Part shown: positions 52,547 to 61,012 of the stretch, one piece after another
Numbering within the stretch: position 1 is the first letter of the stretch
How the letters are laid out: every line of letters begins with the position of its first letter
Origin: Candidatus Obscuribacterales bacterium
GTDB lineage: Bacteria > Cyanobacteriota > Vampirovibrionia > Obscuribacterales > Obscuribacteraceae
NCBI GenBank assembly: GCA_019745415.1
Contig: JAIETF010000053.1
Span: forward strand, 62,001-126,000
Direction of reading: 5' to 3'
Length of the DNA stretch: 64,000 bases
Translations under genes and position numbers: made by a program
Notes under the pieces: model-generated
Databases searched by the model: none
What the model saw: only the letters and a program-made list of their open reading frames with translations
What the model was told of the DNA's origin: nothing

Positions 52547-53122
52547 TCAGATGACCTTGAAGGCTTCTTCTCGGCGCTTGTCGGTCCACTTATCCACTTC
52601 CAGCCAGAAGCGCTCGGCTTTTTCCTGGAAGTCGCCGAAGACTTTCAGAAATTCCGGTAGCTCGCTGGTGGCCGCGCAGGATTCGCCTTTGTCGCTCAAG
52701 CCCTCTTCGCCCGCTTCCTTCTTTTCCGGCTTTTCCGGTTCCTTCCGGCAAACTTGCTGCAGATTCTGCACCGCTGCCTTGAGAGCAGAGAGAGACTTGA
52801 TTGCTTCGCCGCGATATTCTTCATAGGCGAGAATGAGATCGGGCACCTTCTTTACCCTTCCGAACCTCTCTGCTGAAAACCAGATGGAGAGATTGAGCGA
52901 GAAGGCGACCCGATAGTCAGCGTGACATTTGGCGAAGCTGCCGTGCAGGTCGATTAGAGCTCGGCAAACATCGCTGTTTTCAGAGTTCTGCATGGACGCG
53001 ACAAGCAGCTTGTCCAGGCTTTTGGCGACCAGCGGTAGGGTTGCCTCCAGGTCTAGGCGAGCCAGACAGACCGGACATTCGTCCTTTTCCTGCGTGAAAG
53101 CTTTGGGGATGAAGTTATCCAT
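52547..53122 (-). CDS. Hypothetical protein, last gene of the metal operon
   Basis: 191 residues with GAGGAG upstream of the ATG at 53122. It has a helical, charged sequence, an N-terminal CPVC pair and further single cysteines, but no complete zinc-finger. A Lys/Glu-rich linker (EPEKPEKKEAGEEG) divides two helical parts. It starts 28 bp after the CobW-family gene, suggesting cotranscription and a metal-linked role. No family is recognised. Confidence 0.65.
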   Translation of the reverse strand: MDNFIPKAFTQEKDECPVCLARLDLEATLPLVAKSLDKLLVASMQNSENSDVCRALIDLHGSFAKCHADYRVAFSLNLSIWFSAERFGRVKKVPDLILAYEEYRGEAIKSLSALKAAVQNLQQVCRKEPEKPEKKEAGEEGLSDKGESCAATSELPEFLKVFGDFQEKAERFWLEVDKWTDKRREEAFKVI

Positions 53123-53150
53123 AGATACTCCTCAGTTCAAGATGAGACGT

Positions 53151-54317
53151 TTAGACCTGAAGGCAAGCCTTGAAGCCGGTTTCGATTTCGGCTTTTTCTG
53201 CTTGTCCGATCTTGCCGATGAAGACGATACGACTGATGGTGCTTTGCTTTTGCCCGTTGTTGGCAGTCGGCGCTGCGGAACCTGTCGTTCGAGTGGTTTC
53301 CACCACGCGATGCACGGCCTGCACCACCAAGGCATCTTCTCCCTGGAAGTGCAGAATGCCCTTGACTCGATAGAGGCGGTCGCCTTCTTTGAGAAGAAGC
53401 GCGGCAAACCAGGTGTTGAACTTGCTCTTGTCGATGGTCTGCTCAACCTGAATGCTCACCGACTGCAAGTCGATGTCGTGATGGTGTGAATGCTCGTGCG
53501 CATGCCCATGAACATGGCTGTGGTCATGACCGCATTGACCCGCCTGGTCATTGCAGTCTTCGCTGTGCTCATGCCCATGATCATGGGTGTGGTCATGATC
53601 ATCTTCATGACCGTGATCATGATTGCACTGGCCGTGTTCATGATCATGATTGCAATCGTCTTCTTTGCGGCTTGTGTTGGCGCTCTCGCTGAGAAGGGCC
53701 GGGGCGCTCATGAAAGCATGTAGACCAAAGATCTGGTCGCTTTGCATGGCGCTGCGCAGCTGCCTTACCAGTGATGCCAGAGGATTCATGCCCTTGATGG
53801 CTGCTTCTACTTCCAGAAGCTTGGCTTCGGAGACGAGGTCAATCTTGTTGACGATGACCAGGTCGGCGCAGGCAATTTGTTCTCGACATTCCTCGCGATC
53901 GAGATGATCGAGGATGTGGGCTGCGTCCACCAGAGTGACGACAGCGTCAACCGAAAACATGTCTTGCAGGTCTTCGTTGAGCAGGAATGTTTTGAGCACG
54001 CCGACCGGGTTAGCAACACCGGTGGTTTCGATGATCACGTGGTCGAATTCGGCACGGCGCTCATGAAGGGTGATCAGGGTGGAAACCAGATCATCCTTGA
54101 CGGTGCAGCATAGGCAGCCGTTGTTCATCTTGAAGATGCCGCCGGAGCCGTTAGCATCGATCAGCAAGGCATCGTCGATGCCGATTTCACCGAACTCATT
54201 TTCAATGATGGCCAGACGCTTGCCGTGCTGTTGACTGAGAAGGTGGTTGAGCAGAGTGGTTTTGCCCGAGCCGAGAAAGCCTGTCACTAGGGTGACTGGG
54301 ATTTTTTCAGTGTTCAT
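53151..54317 (-). CDS. CobW/G3E-family GTPase with His-rich linker (metal chaperone)
   Basis: 388 residues. The G3E GTPase motifs are intact: VTLVTGFLGSGKTTLLNHLL (P-loop), ENEFGEIGIDDALL, MNNGCLCCTVKDDLV with the metal-binding CxCC, VIIETTGVANPVGVL and VNKIDLV. Between GTPase and CobW_C domains lies a His/Asp-rich linker (CNHDHEHGQCNHDHGHEDDHDHTHDHGHEHSEDC), typical of zinc-handling members. The C-terminal domain (FNTWFAALLLKEGDRLYRVKGILHFQGEDALVVQAVH) is standard. It follows the ZIP transporter gene by 9 bp. AAGGAGCGA precedes the ATG. Confidence 0.93.
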   Translation of the reverse strand: MNTEKIPVTLVTGFLGSGKTTLLNHLLSQQHGKRLAIIENEFGEIGIDDALLIDANGSGGIFKMNNGCLCCTVKDDLVSTLITLHERRAEFDHVIIETTGVANPVGVLKTFLLNEDLQDMFSVDAVVTLVDAAHILDHLDREECREQIACADLVIVNKIDLVSEAKLLEVEAAIKGMNPLASLVRQLRSAMQSDQIFGLHAFMSAPALLSESANTSRKEDDCNHDHEHGQCNHDHGHEDDHDHTHDHGHEHSEDCNDQAGQCGHDHSHVHGHAHEHSHHHDIDLQSVSIQVEQTIDKSKFNTWFAALLLKEGDRLYRVKGILHFQGEDALVVQAVHRVVETTRTTGSAAPTANNGQKQSTISRIVFIGKIGQAEKAEIETGFKACLQV

Positions 54318-54326
54318 AGTCGCTCC

Positions 54327-55268
54327 TTATTCGAGGAACATGATTAGGTACATCAGGAAGAGGCCAAGCAGTACCATGGCAAAAAGCCCGGCTTTGTTGG
54401 CTTGGAATTCATCGCTGCGCAGCTTGGCAATGAGCCCGGCTGAGGCGAGGTAGAGGAAGGCGCCGGCGGCCAGAGGGGTGGCAGTAGCCGTAAACGAATC
54501 TGTGAAGTTCGCTGCGACAAACGCCAACAGCACGCCGCCGACATTGAGCAGAGCCGAACCGAAGTTCATGAGCAAGGCCTTGCGGGTCGTGAAACCAGAG
54601 TTGGTCAAGACCGCGAAGTCGCCGAGTTCCATCGGAACTTCATGAAGGAAAATAGCGATGGAAGTTGCGATGCCTAGAGCGGGATCGATCATGAAAGTGG
54701 TACCGATCACGATACCATCCATGAAGTTTTCCAAACCGTCCGAGACTAGCACAAGGTAGCCAAGAGAGCGATTGGAGCTGCTCTTGTGGATGTTGGAAAT
54801 GAGACCAAGGTCGATCGCGAAGATCGACAGAAACCCAGCAAGCAGAAGCAAAACTACGTTCAACCCGGCGTGTCCGTGCACATGACCGTGCTCGTGCTTG
54901 TGAGCCTGGTCGTGCTCGTGGTCGTGAGCCTGGTCGTGCTCGTGCTTGTGAGCCTGGTCGTGCTCGTGGTCGTGAGCCTGGTCGTGCTCGTGGTCGTGAG
55001 CCCGGTCGTGCTCGTGCTTGTGAGCCTGGTCATGCTCAGCAGCTGGGCTAACCACTGACGGTACAGACTGATTGAAGCTGCGCTCGAGAGAGTGCGGGAC
55101 CATGTGCAGCAAGGCGTTTCCGAGCATGGCTCCGGCGGCCAGTGCTACGAGATAGGGCAACACTTTGGTAAGGCGTGTCTGGCTCAAGGCCAGCGTGCTT
55201 ACACCGATGAGAGAAACTGTACTGATGATAAGTGCGGCGGTTAAGGCATAGATGAGGTTTTCAACCAT
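54327..55268 (-). CDS. ZIP-family metal transporter with repeated His-rich loop
   Basis: 313 residues, eight expected membrane helices. Its first part has LVALAAGAMLGNALLHMVPHSLE, the later part DGLENFMDGIVIGTTF and IAIFLHEVPMELGDFAVL, the ZIP metal-site helices IV and V. A cytoplasmic-loop His stretch consists of repeats of HEHDQAHD/HEHDQAHK. Probably takes up zinc or another divalent metal. It is the first gene of the operon with the CobW protein. A Zur/Fur-like box and an inverted repeat lie upstream. Confidence 0.94.
   Translation of the reverse strand: MVENLIYALTAALIISTVSLIGVSTLALSQTRLTKVLPYLVALAAGAMLGNALLHMVPHSLERSFNQSVPSVVSPAAEHDQAHKHEHDRAHDHEHDQAHDHEHDQAHKHEHDQAHDHEHDQAHKHEHGHVHGHAGLNVVLLLLAGFLSIFAIDLGLISNIHKSSSNRSLGYLVLVSDGLENFMDGIVIGTTFMIDPALGIATSIAIFLHEVPMELGDFAVLTNSGFTTRKALLMNFGSALLNVGGVLLAFVAANFTDSFTATATPLAAGAFLYLASAGLIAKLRSDEFQANKAGLFAMVLLGLFLMYLIMFLE
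54889..55032. repeat. Six tandem 24-bp units coding for HEHDQAH repeats
   Basis: The unit TGCTCGTGGTCGTGAGCCTG plus GTCG, in slightly changed forms, occurs six times from 54889 in steps of 24 bp. It is in frame, coding for eight-residue HEHDQAHK/D units of the ZIP transporter loop, so repeat number changes would alter the loop without a frameshift. Confidence 0.9.
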
Positions 55269-55327
55269 TGTTTCCTCTATGGGGTTGGTCCAGCATTCTG
55301 GCGCTCATTTCGACAAGCGACGAAAAC

Positions 55328-55354
55328 CAGAACAGGTCAAATTTGACTGTTCTG
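55328..55354. promoter_or_regulatory. Inverted repeat upstream of the ZIP operon, candidate operator
   Basis: CAGAACAGGTCAAA (55328-55341) and TTTGACTGTTCTG (55342-55354) form a 13-bp inverted repeat with one bulged G, 59 bp upstream of the ZIP start. Its position fits an operator or leader stem. It does not match a known metal-regulator box that I can recall. Confidence 0.5.
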
Positions 55355-55575
55355 CCGTTAAAACGACTACTTGGCTGTTCAGGCTTGTTCTTGTGTTAGC
55401 GTTTGCTCAGAAATTTGGAGTTTATTGAAGATACTCCTTCACCTTAGAAAACTGGTTTGTTCAATTACAATGCCGTCTAATGGCTTATAACCTTGTCCCT
55501 ATTCGGTTGTTTTAATAAATGTGGGGTATTTATTGGGTAGGTGGGGCTGGGCTTCTTTTGGGGCGCTGTTCGTAA

Positions 55576-55590
55576 TGATAACGATTTTCA
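55576..55590. promoter_or_regulatory. Fur/Zur-like box
   Basis: TGATAACGATTTTCA matches the TGATAATNATTATCA consensus of Zur/Fur-type sites at 12 of 15 places. It lies about 310 bp upstream of the ZIP gene, in a 487-bp gene-free gap (55269-55755). A second related motif, GATTATCGTTA, lies about 75 bp away. Metal control of the ZIP-CobW operon is inferred from this. Confidence 0.4.
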
Positions 55591-55691
55591 TTTCATAATT
55601 ATTGCCTGCAGTTAGATTTGTGAACCTGCGCTAGCTTCGCAAGTAGATGATATGTGATTATCGTTAAGCGCATATCAGAAATCGTCCCCGC

Positions 55692-55730
55692 GAGAAATAA
55701 AGAGGAGGGGTGGAATAACACCCCTCCTCT
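55692..55730 (-). terminator. Rho-independent terminator after subunit gene 4
   Basis: AGAGGAGGGGTG (55701-55712) pairs with CACCCCTCCTCT (55719-55730), loop GAATAA. On the minus strand TTTATTTCT follows. It lies 26 bp after the stop of the gene at 55756. Confidence 0.85.
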
Positions 55731-55755
55731 CTATTGCGCGGGAGTAATGGCTTCT

Positions 55756-56307
55756 CTAAAGAGCAGCCCCGACAAAAGTCAGTACAGTTGAGGCGGTGCC
55801 TCTGCCGTGATTGGATGGTGCGTTCAGCCCCAGTTCCACCCCGAAGACCGAGCTTCCGGCCTGTTTTGTTGAGCAAAATTCTTCGGGCTTGGAATCTGGT
55901 ATCGAAGGTAGGGCTTTTCCTGCAGCGTACTCGCCAGCAATGATCGCATCCTGGTCACCACCTGGTGCCGGCATTCCCTTAATCGAGAGATCTTTCATAA
56001 GAGAATCACTAGCGCTTCCCACGATAGCTGATCTCTGTATAGTCACCTTAAAACCGTTGTTGGAGTTGCAGTTTCCTTTCCATAGAATCGAGACGTTTCC
56101 TCTAGCGTTAAGCTCAGAGTCGAACTTGATGTTGCTTGCATTTAGAATCAGATCTTGAACAGTGGTCACGTTGTCGGTGCCGGTTAGCATTACTGCAGAT
56201 GGTAGATCTAAGCTAGCGTTCGCTCTTACTGTGTCATTTGCGAAGGCGGCTTGAGTGGTGGTAAGAGCTACAGCAGCGAGAACCAGCAATTTTCCAAAGT
56301 TCTTCAT
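55756..56307 (-). CDS. Secreted pilin-like subunit 4
   Basis: 183 residues from the ATG at 56307 with GGAGG upstream; the longer frame at 56394 lacks a signal. A signal peptide (GKLLVLAAVALTTTQAAFAND) precedes a mature beta-type domain. It has the family pattern LPSAVMLTGTDNVTTVQDL, GNVSILWKGNCNSNNGFKVTIQRSAIVGSAS, APGGDQD and the end GTASTVLTFVGAAL. Two cysteines, in NCNSNNG and EEFCSTK, could form a bridge. It is paralogous to the three upstream genes and the last of the cluster. A terminator separates it from subunit 3, suggesting its own promoter. Confidence 0.75.
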   Translation of the reverse strand: MKNFGKLLVLAAVALTTTQAAFANDTVRANASLDLPSAVMLTGTDNVTTVQDLILNASNIKFDSELNARGNVSILWKGNCNSNNGFKVTIQRSAIVGSASDSLMKDLSIKGMPAPGGDQDAIIAGEYAAGKALPSIPDSKPEEFCSTKQAGSSVFGVELGLNAPSNHGRGTASTVLTFVGAAL

Positions 56308-56508
56308 ATTAGTATCCTCCAAAAGTTTTTCAGTCTGTCTTTCTCTGCGATTAGTCGGATTTGCTGCCGACACTTCGATTATGCTTTCCGGCATCTCGGT
56401 TCGACACCGTACAGATGCCCGATTTAGTTGAAGTCATTTGACCTAACTTTCTTGCAGTGCTCTAGGTAGATCAACCGATTTCTAGAAATTCAGTTTCAGT
56501 CAGCAAAA

Positions 56509-56538
56509 GGAAAAAGACCGCTGATGCGGTCTTTTTCC
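56509..56538 (-). terminator. Rho-independent terminator after subunit gene 3
   Basis: GGAAAAAGACCG (56509-56520) pairs with CGGTCTTTTTCC (56527-56538), loop CTGATG; the stem itself supplies T-rich sequence on both strands. It lies 28 bp after the subunit 3 stop. Confidence 0.8.
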
Positions 56539-56565
56539 TGAGTGTGAGAGGATTGGTTTCTTCTT

Positions 56566-57129
56566 CTATAATGATGCGCCGACAAACGTCAAAACGGTCT
56601 TCACTGTTCCTTGCCCGTGACTAGATGGAGAATCTAGCTTGAGTATTACTTGAAAGTTTGCCGCACCGGGTTTGCTCGTTTTGCAAAAAGGTTCTGCTGT
56701 CCCCTCTGGGATCATAGGCAAAGGATTGCCACCATTATAGGTACCAATAATGGCGGCATCACTATCTCCCCCTGGCACTGACTCGCCGCTTAGTTTGAGA
56801 TCGTTCTTCAATTGCTCTGAGGCGGTTCCAGTGATGGCCGACCTTTGCACGGTTACCATAAAACCATTGTTCGAGTTTGTATTGCCTCGCCACATTACAG
56901 AAGTGCTTCCTCGAGCGGTTAAGCTGCTGTCAAAGCTTAAATTGGAGGCGTTTAGCGCAAGGTTCTGGGTTGTCGTAACTAGATCGGTTCCGGTGAGAGT
57001 TACCACGGTTGGAACCTCAACACTAACGGGGCACTGCACGGAGCAGGTTTCAGAAGCGTTGCAATGCTGTACAAACAGGCAAAAGATAGTAAGTGCAAAC
57101 AATGTTGCACGTTCCGTTCTGTTATTCAT
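56566..57129 (-). CDS. Secreted pilin-like subunit 3
   Basis: 187 residues with a signal peptide (LFALTIFCLFVQHCNASET). The mature domain follows the paralogous pattern: VSVEVPTVVTLTGTDLVTTTQNL, LTARGSTSVMWRGNTNSNNGFMVTVQRSAITGTAS, SVPGGDSDAAIIGTYNGGNPLPMIPEG and the C-terminal GTVKTVLTFVGASL. Cysteines occur as CSVQC near the N-terminus and FCKTS later. An Ig-like fold with a hydrophobic last strand would fit chaperone-guided subunits. The ribosome site is weak. Confidence 0.73.
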   Translation of the reverse strand: MNNRTERATLFALTIFCLFVQHCNASETCSVQCPVSVEVPTVVTLTGTDLVTTTQNLALNASNLSFDSSLTARGSTSVMWRGNTNSNNGFMVTVQRSAITGTASEQLKNDLKLSGESVPGGDSDAAIIGTYNGGNPLPMIPEGTAEPFCKTSKPGAANFQVILKLDSPSSHGQGTVKTVLTFVGASL

Positions 57130-57151
57130 TTGTTTTTGGTAAGTGTGCTTT

Positions 57152-57176
57152 ATACAGGGAGTAGATTTTCCCTGTA
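57152..57176. other. Hairpin between subunit genes 2 and 3
   Basis: ATACAGGGA (57152-57160) pairs with TCCCTGTAT (57169-57176 and one base before) around GTAGATTT. It sits in the 116-bp gap upstream of subunit 3 and could act as a partial terminator to set subunit proportions. Confidence 0.45.
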
Positions 57177-57245
57177 TTTATCCTGACAGGTGAGAGTTCT
57201 CCCCAACATCGGAAGGATTACCGATTTTCTTGGGAAATCCTTGAG

Positions 57246-57824
57246 CTAAAGTGAGGCTGCTACGAAAGTCAGAATTGTGGATATCGTTCCCAATCCGTCA
57301 GTTGACGGAGCGGCTAGGCTGAGCTGCACGTTGAAGTTTGCCGCTCCCGGTCCTTTGGTTGTGCAGAAAAGGTCGGGTATTGTATCCGATACCTTGGCCA
57401 AACTAACTCCTTCAACATAGGGGCTGGCAATAACTACATCTGTGTCTCCACCAGGGAAAGACTGGCCGGATACCATAATATCTTGTTGCAAGGCGTTGCT
57501 GGCGGTTCCAGTAATCACGCTTCTTTGCACTGTTACCTGAAAGCCATTATTGGAATTGGTATTACCTCGCCAAGTAACGAAAGTCCTACCTGAGGCTGTC
57601 AAATTGGAGTCAAAAGTTATGTTCTTAGCGTTTAGAGAGAGCGCTTGTACAGTAGTAATGTTGTCCACGCCTGAGAGCTTTACCACCACAGGTATCTCAA
57701 CATTGACTGTGGTTGTGACTCGGCTGTTAGCAGTTTGCGCAACAGCTTGTTTCTGAGCAAAAGAACTCAGCAAAACTATTGCTGAAAACAGGCAGAAAAG
57801 AGTCTTTTGGAAACTATTGGGCAT
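57246..57824 (-). CDS. Secreted pilin-like subunit 2
   Basis: 192 residues with a signal peptide (LFCLFSAIVLLSSFAQKQAVAQ). The mature part reads VNVEIPVVVKLSGVDNITTVQALSLNAKNITFDSNLTASGRTFVTWRGNTNSNNGFQVTVQRSVITGTAS, then SFPGGDTDVVIASPY and the end GTISTILTFVAASL. It is most like subunit 3. A single conserved FCTTKGPGAANF segment also occurs in subunits 3 and 4. It follows subunit 1 by 33 bp. Confidence 0.75.
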   Translation of the reverse strand: MPNSFQKTLFCLFSAIVLLSSFAQKQAVAQTANSRVTTTVNVEIPVVVKLSGVDNITTVQALSLNAKNITFDSNLTASGRTFVTWRGNTNSNNGFQVTVQRSVITGTASNALQQDIMVSGQSFPGGDTDVVIASPYVEGVSLAKVSDTIPDLFCTTKGPGAANFNVQLSLAAPSTDGLGTISTILTFVAASL

Positions 57825-57857
57825 AGTGGCTTTTCGGGTTGTCTCTCAATAAGTATA

Positions 57858-58403
57858 CTACTGGTTCAGGATCCCTGTAATTATTAAGCCTGTACTCGTG
57901 TTTCCAGCACCTGAAGCAGACCGACTATTGAGTAATAGCTTTAGTCTGAACCTACATTCTCCGTTCCCTGTAACCGTGCCGAGATTGTCAGGAATTGTTC
58001 CTACCGAACTTAGGGGTGCCCCGGCAACGAATTTCGAATTAGGAACAAAGGCTAAGTCTCCGGCACCGTCTTCGACTACTAACCTGATTTCATCGGCTAA
58101 TTTGCTGCTATCGTTTATGCCGGTGCGCATGATAGTGAAACTAGCTCCACCTGGATTGTCAGTAATTGTTGCTCGCCAAGTAATTGAGGCTTGCCCTGTG
58201 GCGCCAGCCTCGGCATCAAATGATATGTTCTGCCGGCCTATACTCATGTCTTGAACAGTCGAAACATTGTCTGCATCACTTGCAAGCTTTAGATTTGGAG
58301 CAGCTTGGGCTGCCATACCAAAACCAAACGATGCTGAATTGAACAGTATGTTCGAGAGCAAAAACACCGTTAGTGAAGTGGAGTATTTTCGAATAGATTT
58401 CAC
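57858..58403 (-). CDS. Secreted pilin-like subunit 1 (divergent)
   Basis: 181 residues from a GTG at 58403 that directly abuts the stop of the barrel gene (TAAGTG), so translation is coupled. Signal peptide and Gly/Ala-rich start (LSNILFNSASFGFGMAAQAAP) precede LKLASDADNVSTVQDMSIGRQNISFDAEAGATGQASITWRATITDNPGGASFTIMRTGINDSS. It lacks the NTNSNNG loop and has a shorter C-terminal strand (TGLIITGILNQ). It is more distant from the other three and could have a special position in an assembled fibre. Confidence 0.7.
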   Translation of the reverse strand: MKSIRKYSTSLTVFLLSNILFNSASFGFGMAAQAAPNLKLASDADNVSTVQDMSIGRQNISFDAEAGATGQASITWRATITDNPGGASFTIMRTGINDSSKLADEIRLVVEDGAGDLAFVPNSKFVAGAPLSSVGTIPDNLGTVTGNGECRFRLKLLLNSRSASGAGNTSTGLIITGILNQ

Positions 58404-60974
58404 TTAAAAGACCTTTTTCTGAATTTCTCGGGGCTTCGGCTTCAAGACGAATTCAAGCATGTTGAGTCTATCGCCTGATGATAGAAAGACATCCTTACTC
58501 TCATTTTCTAGTATAAGATCGCTTGGTAGAAAGTCCTTATCCACAGTGACTTGATACGAGCCTGGCGGAACATCTGTGATTTGAAAATCACCCTTTGAAT
58601 CGCTCAAGGTATCAAAGTCTGTTCCTTTCAAATAAATTCTTATACCATGTATCGAGTCTTTGTTTTTGATTTCATCGGAAAGCCTCAGTTTGCCGCTTAT
58701 TGAAGCCATACGAGCTAGACAGAAATTGACATTGGCAACTTGGCCTGGCATTACTTGAATGAAAAAGCTACTTGGGCTAGTTAGGGCTAGTGATGCTGGG
58801 GCACTGGACAAAAGTATGGAAACCTTGTGCTTACCGACGGGAATTGTATCGAATGACCACTTGCCGTCTTTTTTTGTAGTTCGAGCAATGCCTTGCTGGT
58901 CATCAAGAATCACAGTGATTCCTTCTAGGCAGGGCGCTTTGCTGACTATCTTTGGTGGATAGGAAGCAGATTCCAGTACAAGTCCTTTGATGCTGCCGAA
59001 CGGCGGAAGTTTTCCAGTATCAGTAAGTCCTATATCGGTTCCTCCTCTTCCCTTGTTTAAGCGGATCACATGCGTTAGTCGACCCTGTGAAGTAGTGAGA
59101 GCAAGTTGCCTATTCACATTCATGAGATAGTTGCCGATATAGGGTAGATTGCTTGAAAGCCCGGCAATGAATGTATAGCGCTCGTTTTCGCCAGCGCGGC
59201 TGTAGCCTGGACCAAAAGTAAGCGACAATCTCTTGAAGATTGGCCTTGTATTGAAAACGGCTCTAATGTCAAACGTCTTTGTTGTGTTGTTTGAGATAAA
59301 GGTACCAATCTGGGTTAGAAACTGGAGTTGTCCTAAGTTGGATATGGGTCTTGAGGCAGAGATATTCACAGAGTTGGAAATGTTGTTTACCTGACCTGGG
59401 CTTTGTTGCAAGGTTGTGGTAACACCTGCCATGATTTGTGTATTTAATACACTATGGTCGATTGTTAAGGCGCCTAGGGTTGTTTTGCTCGGATTTTGCG
59501 CCGAAGCGTTATCAGCTCCTTGGGCTGGTCTGAACCAGATTCTGGAGCCTAGGACATTGAAGTTTGGGCCATTGCGGAATGGAGACCAGGAAAGCCCTGT
59601 ATTTAGAATTTTGGTACATGATGGAATTCTGGCTTCTAGAGAGCTATTGTTGAATGAAGCGTTGCAATTGAGAGTGAGAGACTTCAGTGGCTTTAGAGTC
59701 CCGGCCACTATTAGATCTTGCCTATTTACAAAGGCGTTGCCGATTTGCGGGTGAGCAAAGTTGGGGTTGACTCTGTCTACTTCTGCGAAGAGACTGAAAT
59801 AGCGATTCGGAGTCCACTTACCCCATAGATCTACCAGATAGGCGTTACCGTCTCGTCTATCAGTGCGTCTGCTTCTCCCTATCCAAAACTCGCTATTAAG
59901 GTTTAAGGTTGGTCTATTGTAGGAAGCATTGGAGATCCAATAGCGCCCGTTTTGTCTGGTATTGTTGACAAATTCTTTGGGGTCAACAAAAAATAGAGTG
60001 CCAGTTGAAAGGGTAATACGCGGCGTCGGTTTGTAAACTCCTTCAGTTGCAGAAAGGAATCTTTCGTATGAAAGTCTGACCGTTCCACCACCTACAGGAA
60101 CTCCTTGAGTGAAGGCGGCTCCTTCAAAGGCGGTGAATGAGAATTTCTTTCCATCTTTGTGAAACAGACCTCCTCTCACAGGATAACCATTTATTTGTCT
60201 GCTATAGAACCCTTTAAGTGGTGTGTCTCCGCCGTCGAATCGCCAACCTGCTCCGTTATGCCTAATCTGAAAGTGGCTGGAGCTAAAGGTTAAAAACTTT
60301 CCGTTAGTACCGCCTTGTAATTTATTGTTCGTTCTTATGGTCAGTGGTCCAACGTGGCCACCTCCACCGACAAGAAGGCTCTCTACTACTGAGTATTGGG
60401 TTGGGCCTCCGGCTACTTTTGGGTTTAGCTTTACTGAGTCCTCTGTTAGTCCGTAGTCCAGGTAGTCGACACCGAAATCTCGCCAACTCGCTTTGGGTTT
60501 GATTATCTCGGCGCTTTCTAGGTTTTGTTTGTTTATTTCGATGCGCTCAAGACCAGGTTGTATCGTTACTCCTAGCAAAAAGGCGCATACATCAAGAGGA
60601 AGATAGACCTGGCCGGGCGCAAGCATGATTGGAACCATAGACTTAACACTGTTCGCCGGGATGCCGTTGATGGTTGTGTCGCCGGTGTTTGTTGAATAGA
60701 TAGCGACAGATCCGTCCTGAATCCTGGTTATTTCTAGAACGGATTTCATTGGGTCCATCGACAACCTTGAACCAAGTGCCTGACAAACCGGTTCAAGTGG
60801 GAGCAAGAGTTCTTTTCCGGATGATCTAACAGGATTAGGTAAGGCTATTTCCTTATCATCAAGGAAGACTTTTGTGGATAGATCTTCAGCTTGCGCCTTT
60901 TCTGTAAGGCACAAGCTGAAACAAATCGCGAATGCAAGCAGTAACCTTTTCACGCTTCGATGACTGAGCTTCAA
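58404..60974 (-). CDS. Outer-membrane-type beta-barrel, usher-like candidate
   Basis: 856 residues with a signal peptide (LLLAFAICFSLCLTEKAQAED). Residues about 31-150 resemble the copper-amine-oxidase N-terminal/secretin-linked domain (VFLDDKEIALPNPVRSSGKELLLPLEPVCQALG, QVYLPLDVCAFLLGV). Residues about 180-670 are rich in alternating amphipathic strands typical of a large barrel (HFQIRHNGAGWRFDGGD, GRYWISNASYNRPTLNLNSEFW). Two CarboxypepD-regulatory-like Ig modules follow (GITVILDDQQGIARTTKKDGKWSFDTIPVGKHKVSILL; GIRIYLKGTDFDTLSDSKGDFQITDVPPGSYQVTV). It does not show classic FimD motifs, but its place between chaperone and subunits suggests an usher-like role. Start codon TTG at 60974 or GTG at 60953 is uncertain. 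Confidence 0.6.
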   Translation of the reverse strand: MKLSHRSVKRLLLAFAICFSLCLTEKAQAEDLSTKVFLDDKEIALPNPVRSSGKELLLPLEPVCQALGSRLSMDPMKSVLEITRIQDGSVAIYSTNTGDTTINGIPANSVKSMVPIMLAPGQVYLPLDVCAFLLGVTIQPGLERIEINKQNLESAEIIKPKASWRDFGVDYLDYGLTEDSVKLNPKVAGGPTQYSVVESLLVGGGGHVGPLTIRTNNKLQGGTNGKFLTFSSSHFQIRHNGAGWRFDGGDTPLKGFYSRQINGYPVRGGLFHKDGKKFSFTAFEGAAFTQGVPVGGGTVRLSYERFLSATEGVYKPTPRITLSTGTLFFVDPKEFVNNTRQNGRYWISNASYNRPTLNLNSEFWIGRSRRTDRRDGNAYLVDLWGKWTPNRYFSLFAEVDRVNPNFAHPQIGNAFVNRQDLIVAGTLKPLKSLTLNCNASFNNSSLEARIPSCTKILNTGLSWSPFRNGPNFNVLGSRIWFRPAQGADNASAQNPSKTTLGALTIDHSVLNTQIMAGVTTTLQQSPGQVNNISNSVNISASRPISNLGQLQFLTQIGTFISNNTTKTFDIRAVFNTRPIFKRLSLTFGPGYSRAGENERYTFIAGLSSNLPYIGNYLMNVNRQLALTTSQGRLTHVIRLNKGRGGTDIGLTDTGKLPPFGSIKGLVLESASYPPKIVSKAPCLEGITVILDDQQGIARTTKKDGKWSFDTIPVGKHKVSILLSSAPASLALTSPSSFFIQVMPGQVANVNFCLARMASISGKLRLSDEIKNKDSIHGIRIYLKGTDFDTLSDSKGDFQITDVPPGSYQVTVDKDFLPSDLILENESKDVFLSSGDRLNMLEFVLKPKPREIQKKVF

Positions 60975-61012
60975 CCCCCCCAGAGGCTTGATTTGGAGTG
61001 ATTCTAATCCGG

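Noticed and set aside
59020..59045. CCTATATCGGTTCC inside the barrel gene as a palindrome copy
   Set aside because: Within coding sequence and only one arm matches.
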